Source: Duganella sp. 1411
GTDB lineage: Bacteria > Pseudomonadota > Gammaproteobacteria > Burkholderiales > Burkholderiaceae_D
Assembly: GCF_017833525.1 (NCBI RefSeq)
Contig: NZ_JAFICD010000008.1
Location: 62,001-126,000 of the forward strand
DNA length: 64,000 bases
Direction: 5' to 3'
Part shown: positions 32,511 through 42,278 of the stretch, one piece after another
How positions within the stretch are numbered: the stretch's first letter is position 1
Layout: every line of letters begins with the position of its first letter
The notes under the pieces: model-generated
Databases searched by the model: none
Told to the model about the DNA's origin: nothing
The model's input: the letters and a program-made list of their open reading frames with translations, nothing else
Program-made: the position numbers and the translations under genes

Positions 32511-35285
32511 TCAACGGTCGCCCACCACGATATCGATCGTATTCTCCAACCAAATCCCCAGGTTCGGCGTACGTCCCCGCTGCGCCGACGGTCCCAGCTC
32601 TTGCGGCGGATGGAACTTCGTCCCGATCGGCAAAATCGCGTTCAAAAACGAGATATCCCCCGGCGGGAAATCCATATGCGTGTCCTTCGGCTCGAACCCC
32701 GCCCCGCTGGCCTCCCTCGGCGTAAACACCCGCAGCGCGATATCGTCGCTGTGATTGATGAACATGATCGGCAAGGTCCTGGTGGCCAGCTCCGCCCAAT
32801 ACACCTTGTCATGGAAGCCTTTAAACTCCGGGTAATTCCACGACAGCCCGGTGATGGTATCGTTATAAGCCTTCTGCCACACATCGAACTCCACACCCTG
32901 CGTGCGGTTCTTCCAGACGCGATAAGGACCGCGACCCAGCCAGCGCATCGACTGCACCTGCGCATCCGGATAGTCGAAGGTGACGCCCAGCGCGTCAACA
33001 TACTTGGCGGCCTCCATGCTGTACGCATAGTTCACGCTCAAGGTACCCGCCGGGTTGAGACGCCAGTTCACCTTGCGCAGATTGCCGTTGAATTCCGCCT
33101 GCACCACCACATCGTCGCCATCGCGCCGCGCCGCGATGCCCTTCAAAGTCGCCGTCCCCGCCACCAGACGCGGGCCGTTCGTCAGCGGCACCACGACATC
33201 GCCCTTTTTCAGCGAGCGCAGATAGCCGGTGCCCTTGTCGATGACGGCGCTCAACGCGCCCGCCTTCAGCTCGAAGCCGTCCGCCTGCTCGGTCACCGTC
33301 GCCGCAGCCGCCGCCGGCGCCGCTGGCTGCATCCGCTGCGCCACCTTCTGCGCGCTGGCGATCATCCACGACCACGTATAGATCTCGCGGCCATCGCGGT
33401 CCGTCGCCGTGAAGTACAGCGCATCCTGCTGCGCCCAATCGGCCGGCAAGGCGATGCTGGTGGTACCGCGCATGCCGGCGGCGACATCGGGCGCCTTCGC
33501 GCCACCCCTGGCCACGACGGTGTGGCCGGCGTCGCGGCCGAACTTCACCAGCTGCCAGCTCAACTTGACCTGGTTCAGATTGGTCATGTCGTAACGGTTC
33601 TCCAGCGTGATCCTGCCATCGAAGGTGGGCGGCAGGAAGGCCATCTCCGACAGCGGCAAATACACCGGCGTCCAGATTTTCTTCACCGCGTAGTAGCTGC
33701 CTTCCTTCTCGCGATACGGTCCGACGATGCCGTCCGGGGCCAGGTTGCCGGCGACATCGATCTCGCCATTTTTATCGTCGCGAACGATACCCTCGTCGGC
33801 AAAGGACCAGATAAAGCCGCCCGCGCTCAGTGGATTGGCCAGCATCCCCTTCCACCAATCGTCGAGGCTCGCGCCGGCGCCGCCGTCATACAGGCCATGC
33901 AGGAATTCGGTCGGCATGAACACATCGCGGCCATGGAACAGCGACGTCGCGCAGCAGTCGTAGGTCGGATAGTGGGCGGTATCGATGCCGCCGAAGTTGG
34001 CCCACGGGTGGATCACCGGGCGGTTCTGCGTATCCCACTGGGCAAACAGCTTGTCCAGGTCGCGATTGAAGCCGCCCTCGTTACCGTTGGCCCAGAAGAC
34101 GATCGACGGATGGTGCTGGTCGCGCTGCACCAGCTCCTTCACCAACGGCGTGGAGACGTCGGTGTCGTAGAACTTCTGCCATCCGGTCAGCTCGTCGATC
34201 ACGTACAGCCCCACCTCATCGGCCACGTCGAGGAAATGCGGGTCCGGCGGATAGTGGGACATCCGCACCGCGTTCATATTCATCTCCTTCATCAGCTTCG
34301 CGTCCTGGTAGCTCAACGCCTTGCTGCTGGCGCGGCCGGAGGTCGGCCAGATCGTGTGCCGGTTCGATCCCTTCAGGCGCACCTTGTAGCCGTTGACGTA
34401 CACGCCGTCGCGCTGCCGCAGCTCGATGGTGCGAAAGCCGATGGTCTTGCTGACTTCATGCACCACTTTCTTGCCGCTGACCAGTTGGAAGTTCACCTTG
34501 TAGCGCTGCGGATTCTCCGCCGACCATGGCGTCACCTTCGCGACATTCCCCTGCAGATGTGTCTTGCCGTCGACCACCGGCGCCGCCATCTCCTTGCCGA
34601 GCGCCTTGCCATCGAGCGTGGTCACGCGGGCGACGACCTTGGCGTCCGCCTGGCCCGCAAGGAAAACATCGGCGCTGAAGTCGCCGTTGTGGCGCGCATC
34701 GAGGCTGATGCGATCGATATTATCCTGTGGCTTGGCCTCCAGCCACACGGGCCGGTAAATCCCGCTGAACAGCCAGAAATCGGCGCTGCGCTCGGCGCGG
34801 TTGACCGACGCGTTGGCAGAGAAGCGATTGACCGTCACCTCCAGTTGATTGCTCTGGCCGGGCTTCAGCAGCTTCGAGATATCGTAGCGGAACTCGTAGA
34901 ACCCGCCCTGGTGGACGGCGCCAGCCGGCTGGCCGTTGACCTTGACCAGCGTATCGGTCATCGACCCGCCGAACACGATGTCGATCCGCTTGCCCTGCCA
35001 GTCGGCCGGCACGTCGAACTTGTGGCGGTAGATGCCGGTGGTGTCCGGCGCCGGGTCCTTTTCCCAGTCGCTGAAGTAGCGGTAGGTGCCGAAGCCCTCC
35101 ATCTCCCAATTCGACGGCACCGGTATGATCTTCCACACGCCGCTATTGCGCCCGCCGTTGACCATGAATTCCCAATCGACGCGATGGTCTTTGTCGGTGC
35201 CGCTCAAATACCGCACCTGCGTGACTTCCGCGAATGCCAGTCCGCTCAGCGCCAGCAGCAGCGTGCCAAGAATCCGTCGCATCAT
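32511..35285 (-). CDS. Periplasmic glycoside hydrolase family 2, beta-galactosidase type
   Basis: A 924-residue protein with a signal peptide. The order is GH2 sugar-binding beta-sandwich (about 25-185), immunoglobulin-like domain, TIM barrel (about 295-600) and C-terminal beta domains as in LacZ. The acid/base is E403 in WANGNEGG and the nucleophile E460 in MPTEFLHG. In a xyloglucan locus it would remove beta-galactosyl side-chain residues, though beta-mannosidase or beta-glucuronidase activity cannot be excluded by eye. The ATG at 35,285 overlaps the GH95 stop by four bases and has a GGGAG site. It is the last gene of the operon. Confidence 0.9.
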   Translation of the reverse strand: MMRRILGTLLLALSGLAFAEVTQVRYLSGTDKDHRVDWEFMVNGGRNSGVWKIIPVPSNWEMEGFGTYRYFSDWEKDPAPDTTGIYRHKFDVPADWQGKRIDIVFGGSMTDTLVKVNGQPAGAVHQGGFYEFRYDISKLLKPGQSNQLEVTVNRFSANASVNRAERSADFWLFSGIYRPVWLEAKPQDNIDRISLDARHNGDFSADVFLAGQADAKVVARVTTLDGKALGKEMAAPVVDGKTHLQGNVAKVTPWSAENPQRYKVNFQLVSGKKVVHEVSKTIGFRTIELRQRDGVYVNGYKVRLKGSNRHTIWPTSGRASSKALSYQDAKLMKEMNMNAVRMSHYPPDPHFLDVADEVGLYVIDELTGWQKFYDTDVSTPLVKELVQRDQHHPSIVFWANGNEGGFNRDLDKLFAQWDTQNRPVIHPWANFGGIDTAHYPTYDCCATSLFHGRDVFMPTEFLHGLYDGGAGASLDDWWKGMLANPLSAGGFIWSFADEGIVRDDKNGEIDVAGNLAPDGIVGPYREKEGSYYAVKKIWTPVYLPLSEMAFLPPTFDGRITLENRYDMTNLNQVKLSWQLVKFGRDAGHTVVARGGAKAPDVAAGMRGTTSIALPADWAQQDALYFTATDRDGREIYTWSWMIASAQKVAQRMQPAAPAAAAATVTEQADGFELKAGALSAVIDKGTGYLRSLKKGDVVVPLTNGPRLVAGTATLKGIAARRDGDDVVVQAEFNGNLRKVNWRLNPAGTLSVNYAYSMEAAKYVDALGVTFDYPDAQVQSMRWLGRGPYRVWKNRTQGVEFDVWQKAYNDTITGLSWNYPEFKGFHDKVYWAELATRTLPIMFINHSDDIALRVFTPREASGAGFEPKDTHMDFPPGDISFLNAILPIGTKFHPPQELGPSAQRGRTPNLGIWLENTIDIVVGDR

Positions 35286-37627
35286 AGTTTTTCTCCCAGA
35301 CGTTTGCTCTCCCCGACCTTGAGGTCGAGCGGTATGACCTTGTCGCCGTAGCGCACCTTGCCGGCGCCTTCGCCGGCCGTGCGGCGTATCGTGGCGGAGG
35401 CCAGCTTGCCGTTCTTCCATGCCAGATCGACCTCGTAGCCGCCGCGCGCGCGCAAGCCCTTGACCGAGCCGGAGTCCCAGGCGGGCGGCAGCGCCGGCAG
35501 CAGGTGCAGTTCGCCCGTCTGCGACTGCAGCAGCATTTCGCAGATCGCGGCGGTGGCGCCGAAATTGCCGTCGATCTGGAACGGCGGGTGCGCGTCGAAC
35601 ATATTGGCGTAGGTGCCGCCGGCGTTGTTCGATTCCGTGCCCTGGCCGCTTTGCTGGGCGGCGCGCGCGCCGGGCTTCGCCAGCTGCCCGCGCAGCATCT
35701 TGTACGCGTGGTCACCGTCGAGCAGGCGCGCCCAGTAGGCCGTCTTCCACGCCATCGACCAGCCGGTGCCGGCGTCGCCGCGGCTCTCCAGCGATTTGCG
35801 GGCGGCGGCGGCCAATTCAGGCGTCTTGGTCGGCGAGATCTGGCGACCCGGGAAAACGCCGAACAAATGCGACACATGACGATGGGTGTCGCCGGGCTTG
35901 TCCAGCACCGGATCGTCCTTCTTCTCCTCCATCCATTCCAGCAGTTGGCCCCAGCTGCCGACGCGCGGCGCGGCCAGCTTGTCGCGCAGGCCGGCCACCT
36001 GGTCGCGGAACGCCGCGTCACCCAGCACGCCGGCCGCTTCGGCGGTATTGTTGAACAGGTCCCAGATGATGGACTGGTCGTAGGTCACGCCATCCTCGAT
36101 CGGGCCATGCTCCGGCGACCAGCCCAGCGGCGCGACCAAGCGCCCGTCGGGCAGCAGCTTCAGATAATCCTGCCAAAAGGCCACCGCCTCCTTCATCACC
36201 GGATAGGCCACCTGGCGCAGATAGGTTTTGTCCTGGGTGTACGCGTAATGCTCCCAGAAGTGCTGGGCGTACCACGCGTTGCCGGTCTTGTTCCAGATGT
36301 AGCCCATGGCGCCGAACGGATTGGACTCGGTGCGCACGGTCCAGCCGCGCACCGGCTTGCCGGCGGCGCTGACAAAGGTCTCCTCCTTCTGCACCGCCTG
36401 GCCGCTGAGGTCCGGTGCGGCCATCACCACGGATGCCGGATCGGCGATCGCCTTGGCCGCCGTCTCGGCGATCAGCTGCCGGTACACGGGCGCCACGCCC
36501 TGCACGAAGTCCAGGAACGGCAACGCGTGATCGGACAGATTGGCCGGTTCGGCGGGCCAGTAGTTCATCTGGACGTTGATGTTGGTATGGTAGTCCGAGC
36601 GCCATGGCGGCGACGGGTTGTTGTTCCACAGCCCCTGCAGGTTGGCCGGCAGCGAACCGCGCGAGCTGGAAATCAGCAGGTAGCGGCCATACTGGAAGAA
36701 CTGCGCCTCGAGCTCCGGGTCCCTGCCCTCGGCGGTATAGGTTTCGATGCGTTGATCGGTCGGCAGCGCGCGGCGCGCCGCCGTGGCCGCGCCGAAGTCC
36801 ACGCTCACGCGGTTGAACTGCGCCTGGAAATCCTTGCGGTGCTCGGCCAGCAGCGCGGGCCACGGGCGCGACGCCGCGTTGACCTGCGCCGACACGCGCG
36901 CCAGCGGATGCTCGCCCTGGAACTTCCTGGCCGCGTCCATCGCATAACTGGTGCCGGCGCCCAGTATCAGGGTCACCGCGTCGCAGCCGGTGAAGGTGAT
37001 CTTGTTGCCGTCGATGGCGATGGCGCCCCCCTCGTTTTGCACCCTCACCTGGCTGGCGTAGTCCATCGCGTTCGACGACGGCTCGCCTTTGCCGCGCAAC
37101 GAACCGGTGGCGACGATGCGGTTACCCAGCGCGTTGATCTGCGCGTCGTGCATGTCGGTCAGTTCGATCGACCCGGTGTACTGGCCGCGCTTGTCGGCGC
37201 TCAGCCGCACCGCGATCACCTGCGCCGGATAGCTGGCCAGGGCCTCGCGCTTGAACTTGACGCCCTTGTACGTGTAGCTGACGCTGTGCAAGCTCTGGCC
37301 GATGTCGAGCTGGCGCGAATAGCCGGTGGCCTGCTCGTGCCCCGGCAGGTTCACATACACGTCGCCGAACGGCTGGTACGCGCCCATCACCTTGTCGTCG
37401 CCGGTCCACAGCGTGATGTCGTTGAACTGGATGCGCTCGCGCGCCAGCTGGCCGAAGATCATCGCGCCGATGCGGCCGTTCCCGATCGGCAGCGCCTCGC
37501 GCTCCCAGCCCTGCGGCGTGTCGGGCGCGGGCTGTTTGTAGCGCAGCGTCAGATCCGGCGCCGCCGTCGCCGCGATGGCGACAACCGCCGAAGAAAAAAA
37601 CAGCGAGGAGCGCAGCAAAATTTTCAT
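35282..37627 (-). CDS. Glycoside hydrolase family 95, alpha-L-fucosidase type
   Basis: A 781-residue protein with a signal peptide. The N-terminal domain opens with ALPIGNGRIGAMIFG, the GH95 start signature. The (alpha/alpha)6 barrel carries YHTNINVQMNYWPAE with N349 and N351, the pair that activates water in inverting GH95 enzymes, then WSPEHGP with the general acid, and FQIDGNFGATAA near the end. Family members cleave alpha-1,2-L-fucose (or L-galactose) from xyloglucan side chains; Afc95 does so in the Cellvibrio japonicus xyloglucan locus. It overlaps the GH2 gene by four bases and follows GH31 across a terminator-like hairpin. Confidence 0.92.
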   Translation of the reverse strand: MKILLRSSLFFSSAVVAIAATAAPDLTLRYKQPAPDTPQGWEREALPIGNGRIGAMIFGQLARERIQFNDITLWTGDDKVMGAYQPFGDVYVNLPGHEQATGYSRQLDIGQSLHSVSYTYKGVKFKREALASYPAQVIAVRLSADKRGQYTGSIELTDMHDAQINALGNRIVATGSLRGKGEPSSNAMDYASQVRVQNEGGAIAIDGNKITFTGCDAVTLILGAGTSYAMDAARKFQGEHPLARVSAQVNAASRPWPALLAEHRKDFQAQFNRVSVDFGAATAARRALPTDQRIETYTAEGRDPELEAQFFQYGRYLLISSSRGSLPANLQGLWNNNPSPPWRSDYHTNINVQMNYWPAEPANLSDHALPFLDFVQGVAPVYRQLIAETAAKAIADPASVVMAAPDLSGQAVQKEETFVSAAGKPVRGWTVRTESNPFGAMGYIWNKTGNAWYAQHFWEHYAYTQDKTYLRQVAYPVMKEAVAFWQDYLKLLPDGRLVAPLGWSPEHGPIEDGVTYDQSIIWDLFNNTAEAAGVLGDAAFRDQVAGLRDKLAAPRVGSWGQLLEWMEEKKDDPVLDKPGDTHRHVSHLFGVFPGRQISPTKTPELAAAARKSLESRGDAGTGWSMAWKTAYWARLLDGDHAYKMLRGQLAKPGARAAQQSGQGTESNNAGGTYANMFDAHPPFQIDGNFGATAAICEMLLQSQTGELHLLPALPPAWDSGSVKGLRARGGYEVDLAWKNGKLASATIRRTAGEGAGKVRYGDKVIPLDLKVGESKRLGEKL

Positions 37628-37650
37628 AGGTGTCTTCTGATAGAGCAGAG

Positions 37651-37686
37651 AAAAACGGCGGAGGCGGCATGCACCGCCCCCGCCGT
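37651..37686 (-). terminator. Attenuator-like hairpin between GH31 and GH95
   Basis: On the plus strand ACGGCGG-A-GGCGG (37,655-37,667), loop CATGCA and CCGCC-C-CCGCCGT (37,674-37,686) form a 12-bp stem with one mismatch. In the minus-strand transcript it is followed by TTTTCTCT. It lies 29-60 bases after the GH31 stop and inside the operon, so partial termination or mRNA protection is more likely than a full stop. Confidence 0.6.
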
Positions 37687-37714
37687 CATCGAGGAATCAT
37701 CGTCGGTGCGAAAA

Positions 37715-40591
37715 TCAGCGCTTGACGGTGACCGCCTTGCCTTCATAGCTGACGACTTTGTCGGCGGCGTCGAAGTTGTCCGAGCTCGATACGCCGGCCT
37801 TGATGAAGCGCACCTTGAACTCGCGCTTGGCGACCATGCCCTTGAACTGGCCCACCCGCTCGCCGATGGTGACGGTGCCGGTCTTGTCGTTGTAGCTCAG
37901 CGGAATACGCGAGAACTCGTTGCGCAGGTAGGCGTTGGAGACGCCGTCATCCTCGTACAGGCTGAATTTGCCGTCCGCGCCGGTGTAGATGTTCAGCGTG
38001 ATCGGCGCATCCGGTTTCTCGTCGACGTACTGCGTCACCGGACCCAATGGCAGGATCGCGCCGGCCTTCACCAGCAGCGGCATGCGGGTTTCCGGCGCCT
38101 TGATCGAGGTCTTGGTGCCGCCCTTGTGCACTTCGCCGGTATAGAAGTCATACCAGTTGGCGCCCTTCGGCATGTAGACATCGCGCTCGCGGCCACCGTA
38201 CACGTACACCGGCGCCACCATCAGGCTGTGACCGAACAGGTACTGGTCCTTGATGTTCTTGACCGCGTCGTCGTTCGGGAAGTCCATCACCAGACCGCGC
38301 ATGATGGTGCCCGAATCGTGGTAGGTCGTCGCCGCCGTCGAATAAATGTACGGCATCATGCGGTAGCGCAGCTTGTCGTACCAGACCATCGATTCGCGCA
38401 TCGGCGAGCCTTCCGGCGAGATCTCGTGGATCTCGCGCTTGACCACCTCGCCGTGCGAGCGGAACAGCGGCGAGAACGCGCCGAACTGCCACCAGCGCAG
38501 ATTGAGCTCGCGCCATTCCTTCATATCTTCCGGATTGGCCACCGCCGCGCCGACCGCGCGGTTTTCCTGCGCCGTGCCGGTGGCGCCGACCTGGTAGCGG
38601 GCTTCCTGCGCGTAGCCGCCGATATCGTGCGTCCAGTTGGGGATACCCGACATCGACATGCTCACGCCGGCCGAGATCTGGTCGTACAGATTGTTCCAGC
38701 GGCTGGCTGTGTCGCCGCTCCACAAGGCGGTGGCGTTGCGCTGGATGCCGGCGAAACCGGAACGCGACAGGATGAACTGGCGCTTCTCCGGCTGATCGTT
38801 CTTCAGGCCCTGGTAGAAGCCCTCGGTGTGCACCAGGCTATATGGATTGAAGGTGATTTCGCCGGCGCCGTAGACGGTCGGTCCGATCAGCTTCTTGAAG
38901 TCCTCCAGGCGGGTGTTCGACAACACGTCCGGTTCGGTGTTATCCATCCACCAGGCGTCGAAGCCCAGATCGACCAGCTTGGACTTCATCTGGCGATAGT
39001 ACATCTCGCGCGCGCCCTTGGTGTACGGGTCGTAGTGGCTGTTCTTGTAGCCCGGGCCCACCCAGTCAAGATCGCCGTTTTCGACGTTCTTGGTCCACAT
39101 ATAGCCCTTCGACGCCAGCTCCTTGTAGTTGGCGGTGTTGTCGTAGAACTTGCCCCAGATCGAAATCATGATGCGGGCGTTGTTCTTGTGGACCTCGTCC
39201 ACCATCCCTTTCGGATCGGGGAAGCGGGTCTTGTCGAAATCGTGCGAACCCCAGCCGTCCTGCGGCCAGTAGAACCAGTCCTGCACCATCGTGTCGACCG
39301 GCCAGCCCTGCTTGCGGTACTCGCGCAACACGCCGAGCAGCTGCTCCTGCGTTTCATAGCGCTGGCGCGACTGCCACAGGCCATAGGCCCACTTCGGCAT
39401 CATCGGCGCCTGGCCGGTCAGATGGCGGTAGCCGGCGATGACGTTGTCGATGCTGGTCTCGCCGTTCACGACGTAGTAGTTGATGCTCTGCGCGACTTCC
39501 GAGGAGAACGTCAGCGAGTGGCGTTCCGGCGCCGGCAGCGGATCGTTGTGCGTCATGGCGATCATGCCGCCGGACGGCTTCCATTCCACATGCAGCTTGA
39601 CCGGTTTGCCGGCTTCGAACTTCTGCTCGAAGTTGTGGTACCACGGGTTCCAGCCCTGGCGCCAGACGTCCATGACTTCCTTGCCGTCCATGCTCAGCTT
39701 CGCGTAGTCGGACGCATACATCTGCATCTTGTGCACGCCCGTTTTGTCGGAGGTCAGCGTGCCGTCCCACACCACCTTGACGCCGACCGCCTTCTTCGGA
39801 TCGCCCAGTTCCTTCGGCCAGTTCTCGGCCACGTCCTTCAGGTATTGGTAGTCGATGTCCTTTTCCTGGCGCGTCAGCACCAACTTGCCGTCGACGTAGT
39901 AGCGCGCGGTCAGGCCGCCGGCATTGCCTTCGTCGTCGACCAGTTTCAGGTCGCGGCTCAGGAAGCCGTACGGCTTGGTGTCGCCGAAGCGCGAGATCGA
40001 ATTGTTATCCCACAAAACGCCGTAGTTCTTGTCCGAGACGACGAACGGCACCGCGATGACCATATTGTGCTGCATCAGCAGCACGTCTTCGCCGTTCAAA
40101 TTCATCTGGCCGTTCTGGTGCTGGCCCAGGCCATAGTATGCGTCCTTGGTGCCGTGGTTGAAGCCCTGCTTAACCGCCATGAACGGCTTGCCGCCGATGT
40201 CCACGGGCGTCATGCTCTCCGAGGCCTGGCTCAGGAAAGCCTTGCCGGCCGCGTTGAAGAACTGCACCTGGCCGGTCGCCAGCGACACGGCGACGGAGAT
40301 TTTCTTCGCCTTGAGCGTGACCTTGTCCTTGCCCGAAGCGGTGACGCTGAAGATACCGCTAACAGGTGCGGCCACCGTCATCAGCGAGGGAGTCAGCTCC
40401 TTGCCTTCCTTATCGGTCTTGACGACATGGATGATGTTGTCGCTCATGACCTCGAGCCGCACTTCCTTGGCGCCGGCATCGGGCTTGACCACCACGCCGG
40501 TGGCGGTCTTTTCAAACGTCCCGGCCAATGCGTGGCCGGACATCATCACCGCCAGGCACGAAGCCGCCGGCACTATCGCTTTGAATCGCAT
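37715..40591 (-). CDS. Glycoside hydrolase family 31 alpha-xylosidase with PA14 insert
   Basis: A 958-residue protein with a signal peptide. The N-terminal beta-sandwich is interrupted at about 225-365 by a PA14 domain (GLTARYYVDG, then VWDGTLTSDKTGVHKMQMYAS), the exact layout of Xyl31A in the Cellvibrio japonicus xyloglucan locus. The catalytic barrel has the nucleophile D550 in FDAWWMDNTEPD and the acid/base D627 in LWSGDTASRW. It would release alpha-1,6-xylose from the non-reducing end of xyloglucan oligosaccharides. An AGGAGA site lies before the ATG, 24 bases after the GH35 stop. Confidence 0.95.
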   Translation of the reverse strand: MRFKAIVPAASCLAVMMSGHALAGTFEKTATGVVVKPDAGAKEVRLEVMSDNIIHVVKTDKEGKELTPSLMTVAAPVSGIFSVTASGKDKVTLKAKKISVAVSLATGQVQFFNAAGKAFLSQASESMTPVDIGGKPFMAVKQGFNHGTKDAYYGLGQHQNGQMNLNGEDVLLMQHNMVIAVPFVVSDKNYGVLWDNNSISRFGDTKPYGFLSRDLKLVDDEGNAGGLTARYYVDGKLVLTRQEKDIDYQYLKDVAENWPKELGDPKKAVGVKVVWDGTLTSDKTGVHKMQMYASDYAKLSMDGKEVMDVWRQGWNPWYHNFEQKFEAGKPVKLHVEWKPSGGMIAMTHNDPLPAPERHSLTFSSEVAQSINYYVVNGETSIDNVIAGYRHLTGQAPMMPKWAYGLWQSRQRYETQEQLLGVLREYRKQGWPVDTMVQDWFYWPQDGWGSHDFDKTRFPDPKGMVDEVHKNNARIMISIWGKFYDNTANYKELASKGYMWTKNVENGDLDWVGPGYKNSHYDPYTKGAREMYYRQMKSKLVDLGFDAWWMDNTEPDVLSNTRLEDFKKLIGPTVYGAGEITFNPYSLVHTEGFYQGLKNDQPEKRQFILSRSGFAGIQRNATALWSGDTASRWNNLYDQISAGVSMSMSGIPNWTHDIGGYAQEARYQVGATGTAQENRAVGAAVANPEDMKEWRELNLRWWQFGAFSPLFRSHGEVVKREIHEISPEGSPMRESMVWYDKLRYRMMPYIYSTAATTYHDSGTIMRGLVMDFPNDDAVKNIKDQYLFGHSLMVAPVYVYGGRERDVYMPKGANWYDFYTGEVHKGGTKTSIKAPETRMPLLVKAGAILPLGPVTQYVDEKPDAPITLNIYTGADGKFSLYEDDGVSNAYLRNEFSRIPLSYNDKTGTVTIGERVGQFKGMVAKREFKVRFIKAGVSSSDNFDAADKVVSYEGKAVTVKR

Positions 40592-40615
40592 GTTCTATCT
40601 CCTGTGTTTTTTATG

Positions 40616-42262
40616 TTAGTACGTACCGACTTTAACCTTCAACACCACCGGCTTGCCGGTCAGGTTAAGGCCGTAGTCGGTCTGGTCGCCGTTCCAGTTG
40701 CGCTCCATGACCCATTTACCGGATGGATCATAATAGCCTTCCTCGACGCGCGCCCACATCGTTGGTTTGCCGTCCGCATGGTCGATCTTCACGCGCGCGT
40801 ACTGGCCGACGATGATGAACTCATCGTCGGCGATCTGCGCGATCGCCACGCCGCCGTTGGGTTTCTCCGTGTTGGCCGGCAGGTCCTTCACATCCTTGAA
40901 GTATTCACGCTCGCCGAACTGCCATTCGCGGAACGAAATGGTGCCCTTCCAGCCCTTCATCGCGATGGTTTGCGGCGCGCGGTCGTCGCCTTCGGCCACG
41001 CCGTAGGTGCGGCCCTCGAACGCCCACCTGGACCACTGGCGCTCCATCGGGCGGAAGACCGAATAGATCTTCGCGTACGGTTCGACCATGGTCTTGTCGG
41101 TGGCCTTGTGGCCAAGCGGGAAGTTGCTGTAGTCGGCGTAGTCGATGCCGAACGGCGAGAAGTTGATCGCGCCGCGGCCCAGCACCAGATAGGCGTAGCG
41201 CACGTATTCGGCGGCATTGCTCATCTCCGGCACGGCCAGCGGGTTGTCCGGACGCTGGAACTTGTCTAGCGTGGCGACGAACTTCTTCGAGTCCGGGCTG
41301 TAGATATCGGGCGCGGCGAAGTCGATCGCCGGCGCCGCGGCCTTGTAGATATCGATCACGTCGAAGGTCGGGCCGCCGCTGGCGAAATTCTTGTTCCACG
41401 GCTTGACCGGCTCTTCGAGCGGATCGCGGATCGAGTTATTGACGTACATCGGCAGGTTGTAGACCGCGCGGCCCGCCTTGGCGATCTCGCCGATGTAGCT
41501 GGCGATCGACCAGGCGTGGAAGTACTCTTCGGCGTAGTCGCCGTAGACCTGCTTCCAGGTGCCGCTGGCGGCCAGCGCCACCGGCGATTTTTTACGCTTC
41601 AACACCGCTTCGGGCACCGGCTGGTTGAACGCCGCTTCGGCCTTCGGCGCGTAGTCGCGCGCGTAGCCGTAGGTGCCCACCTCGTTCTCGACCTGCATCA
41701 TGATGACGGTGCGGTGCGCCTCGTCGATCTTTTTAATGTGCGTCATCAGCGCGACAAACGCCTTCTTGTCGGCCTTGAGCGTTTCCTCGCCCTGCGGCGA
41801 GAGGCAGTAAATCGGCTTGCCTTCCTTGTCCAGCATGCGCGGGAAGCGCTGGTTGTTAAACTTCACCCACTCCGGCGCGTAATTGGCGCCGGTGTTCTTC
41901 CAGGTGCCGAACCACAGCAGCACCAGGCGCACCTTGTTCTTGCGCGCCTCGGCCACCAGCGTATCGACATAGCTGAAATCGAACTTGCCTTCGACCCGCT
42001 CGATCTGTTCCCATGCGACCGGGATTTCGAGCGTGTTGGCGTTCATGTCCTTGATCGCCGGCCAAAGCTTCTTCAGGGCCAGCGGATAGTTACTCGAATT
42101 CTGCGCTTGAGCCCCGAACATCACAAAAGGCGCGCCGTCCACCATCAAGGCGTAACGGCCATCCTTTTGTACCAGTTCGGGGATCGGCGCGGCCGCCGCG
42201 CCAGCCGAGGCCAATACAACAAAACCAATGGAGCTTACAAGCTGGCGGGCGATCATCTTCAT
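40616..42262 (-). CDS. Glycoside hydrolase family 35 beta-galactosidase with DUF5597
   Basis: A 548-residue protein with a signal peptide. The barrel shows the GH35 acid/base E194 in MMQVENEVGTYG and the nucleophile E346 in AVPEMSNAAEY. The C-terminal part (about 385-540) has the beta-sandwich blocks of DUF5597, which accompanies this GH35 branch. The same type, Bgl35A, removes beta-galactose from xyloglucan in Cellvibrio japonicus. It starts 16 bases after the TonB receptor stop, so both are on one transcript. Together with GH2 it gives the locus two candidate beta-galactosidases. Confidence 0.92.
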   Translation of the reverse strand: MKMIARQLVSSIGFVVLASAGAAAAPIPELVQKDGRYALMVDGAPFVMFGAQAQNSSNYPLALKKLWPAIKDMNANTLEIPVAWEQIERVEGKFDFSYVDTLVAEARKNKVRLVLLWFGTWKNTGANYAPEWVKFNNQRFPRMLDKEGKPIYCLSPQGEETLKADKKAFVALMTHIKKIDEAHRTVIMMQVENEVGTYGYARDYAPKAEAAFNQPVPEAVLKRKKSPVALAASGTWKQVYGDYAEEYFHAWSIASYIGEIAKAGRAVYNLPMYVNNSIRDPLEEPVKPWNKNFASGGPTFDVIDIYKAAAPAIDFAAPDIYSPDSKKFVATLDKFQRPDNPLAVPEMSNAAEYVRYAYLVLGRGAINFSPFGIDYADYSNFPLGHKATDKTMVEPYAKIYSVFRPMERQWSRWAFEGRTYGVAEGDDRAPQTIAMKGWKGTISFREWQFGEREYFKDVKDLPANTEKPNGGVAIAQIADDEFIIVGQYARVKIDHADGKPTMWARVEEGYYDPSGKWVMERNWNGDQTDYGLNLTGKPVVLKVKVGTY

Positions 42263-42278
42263 GCGGTCTAGCCTTTCC

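Noticed and set aside
32511..35420. Longer start of the GH2 protein at 35,420
   Set aside because: It lies inside the GH95 gene and would hide the clear signal peptide that begins at the ATG at 35,285.
35504..41269. A 1921-codon open frame on the plus strand opposite the GH95, GH31 and GH35 genes
   Set aside because: It is the antisense shadow of three clear genes in GC-rich DNA; its translation is rich in Arg, His, Val and Ala without any domain.
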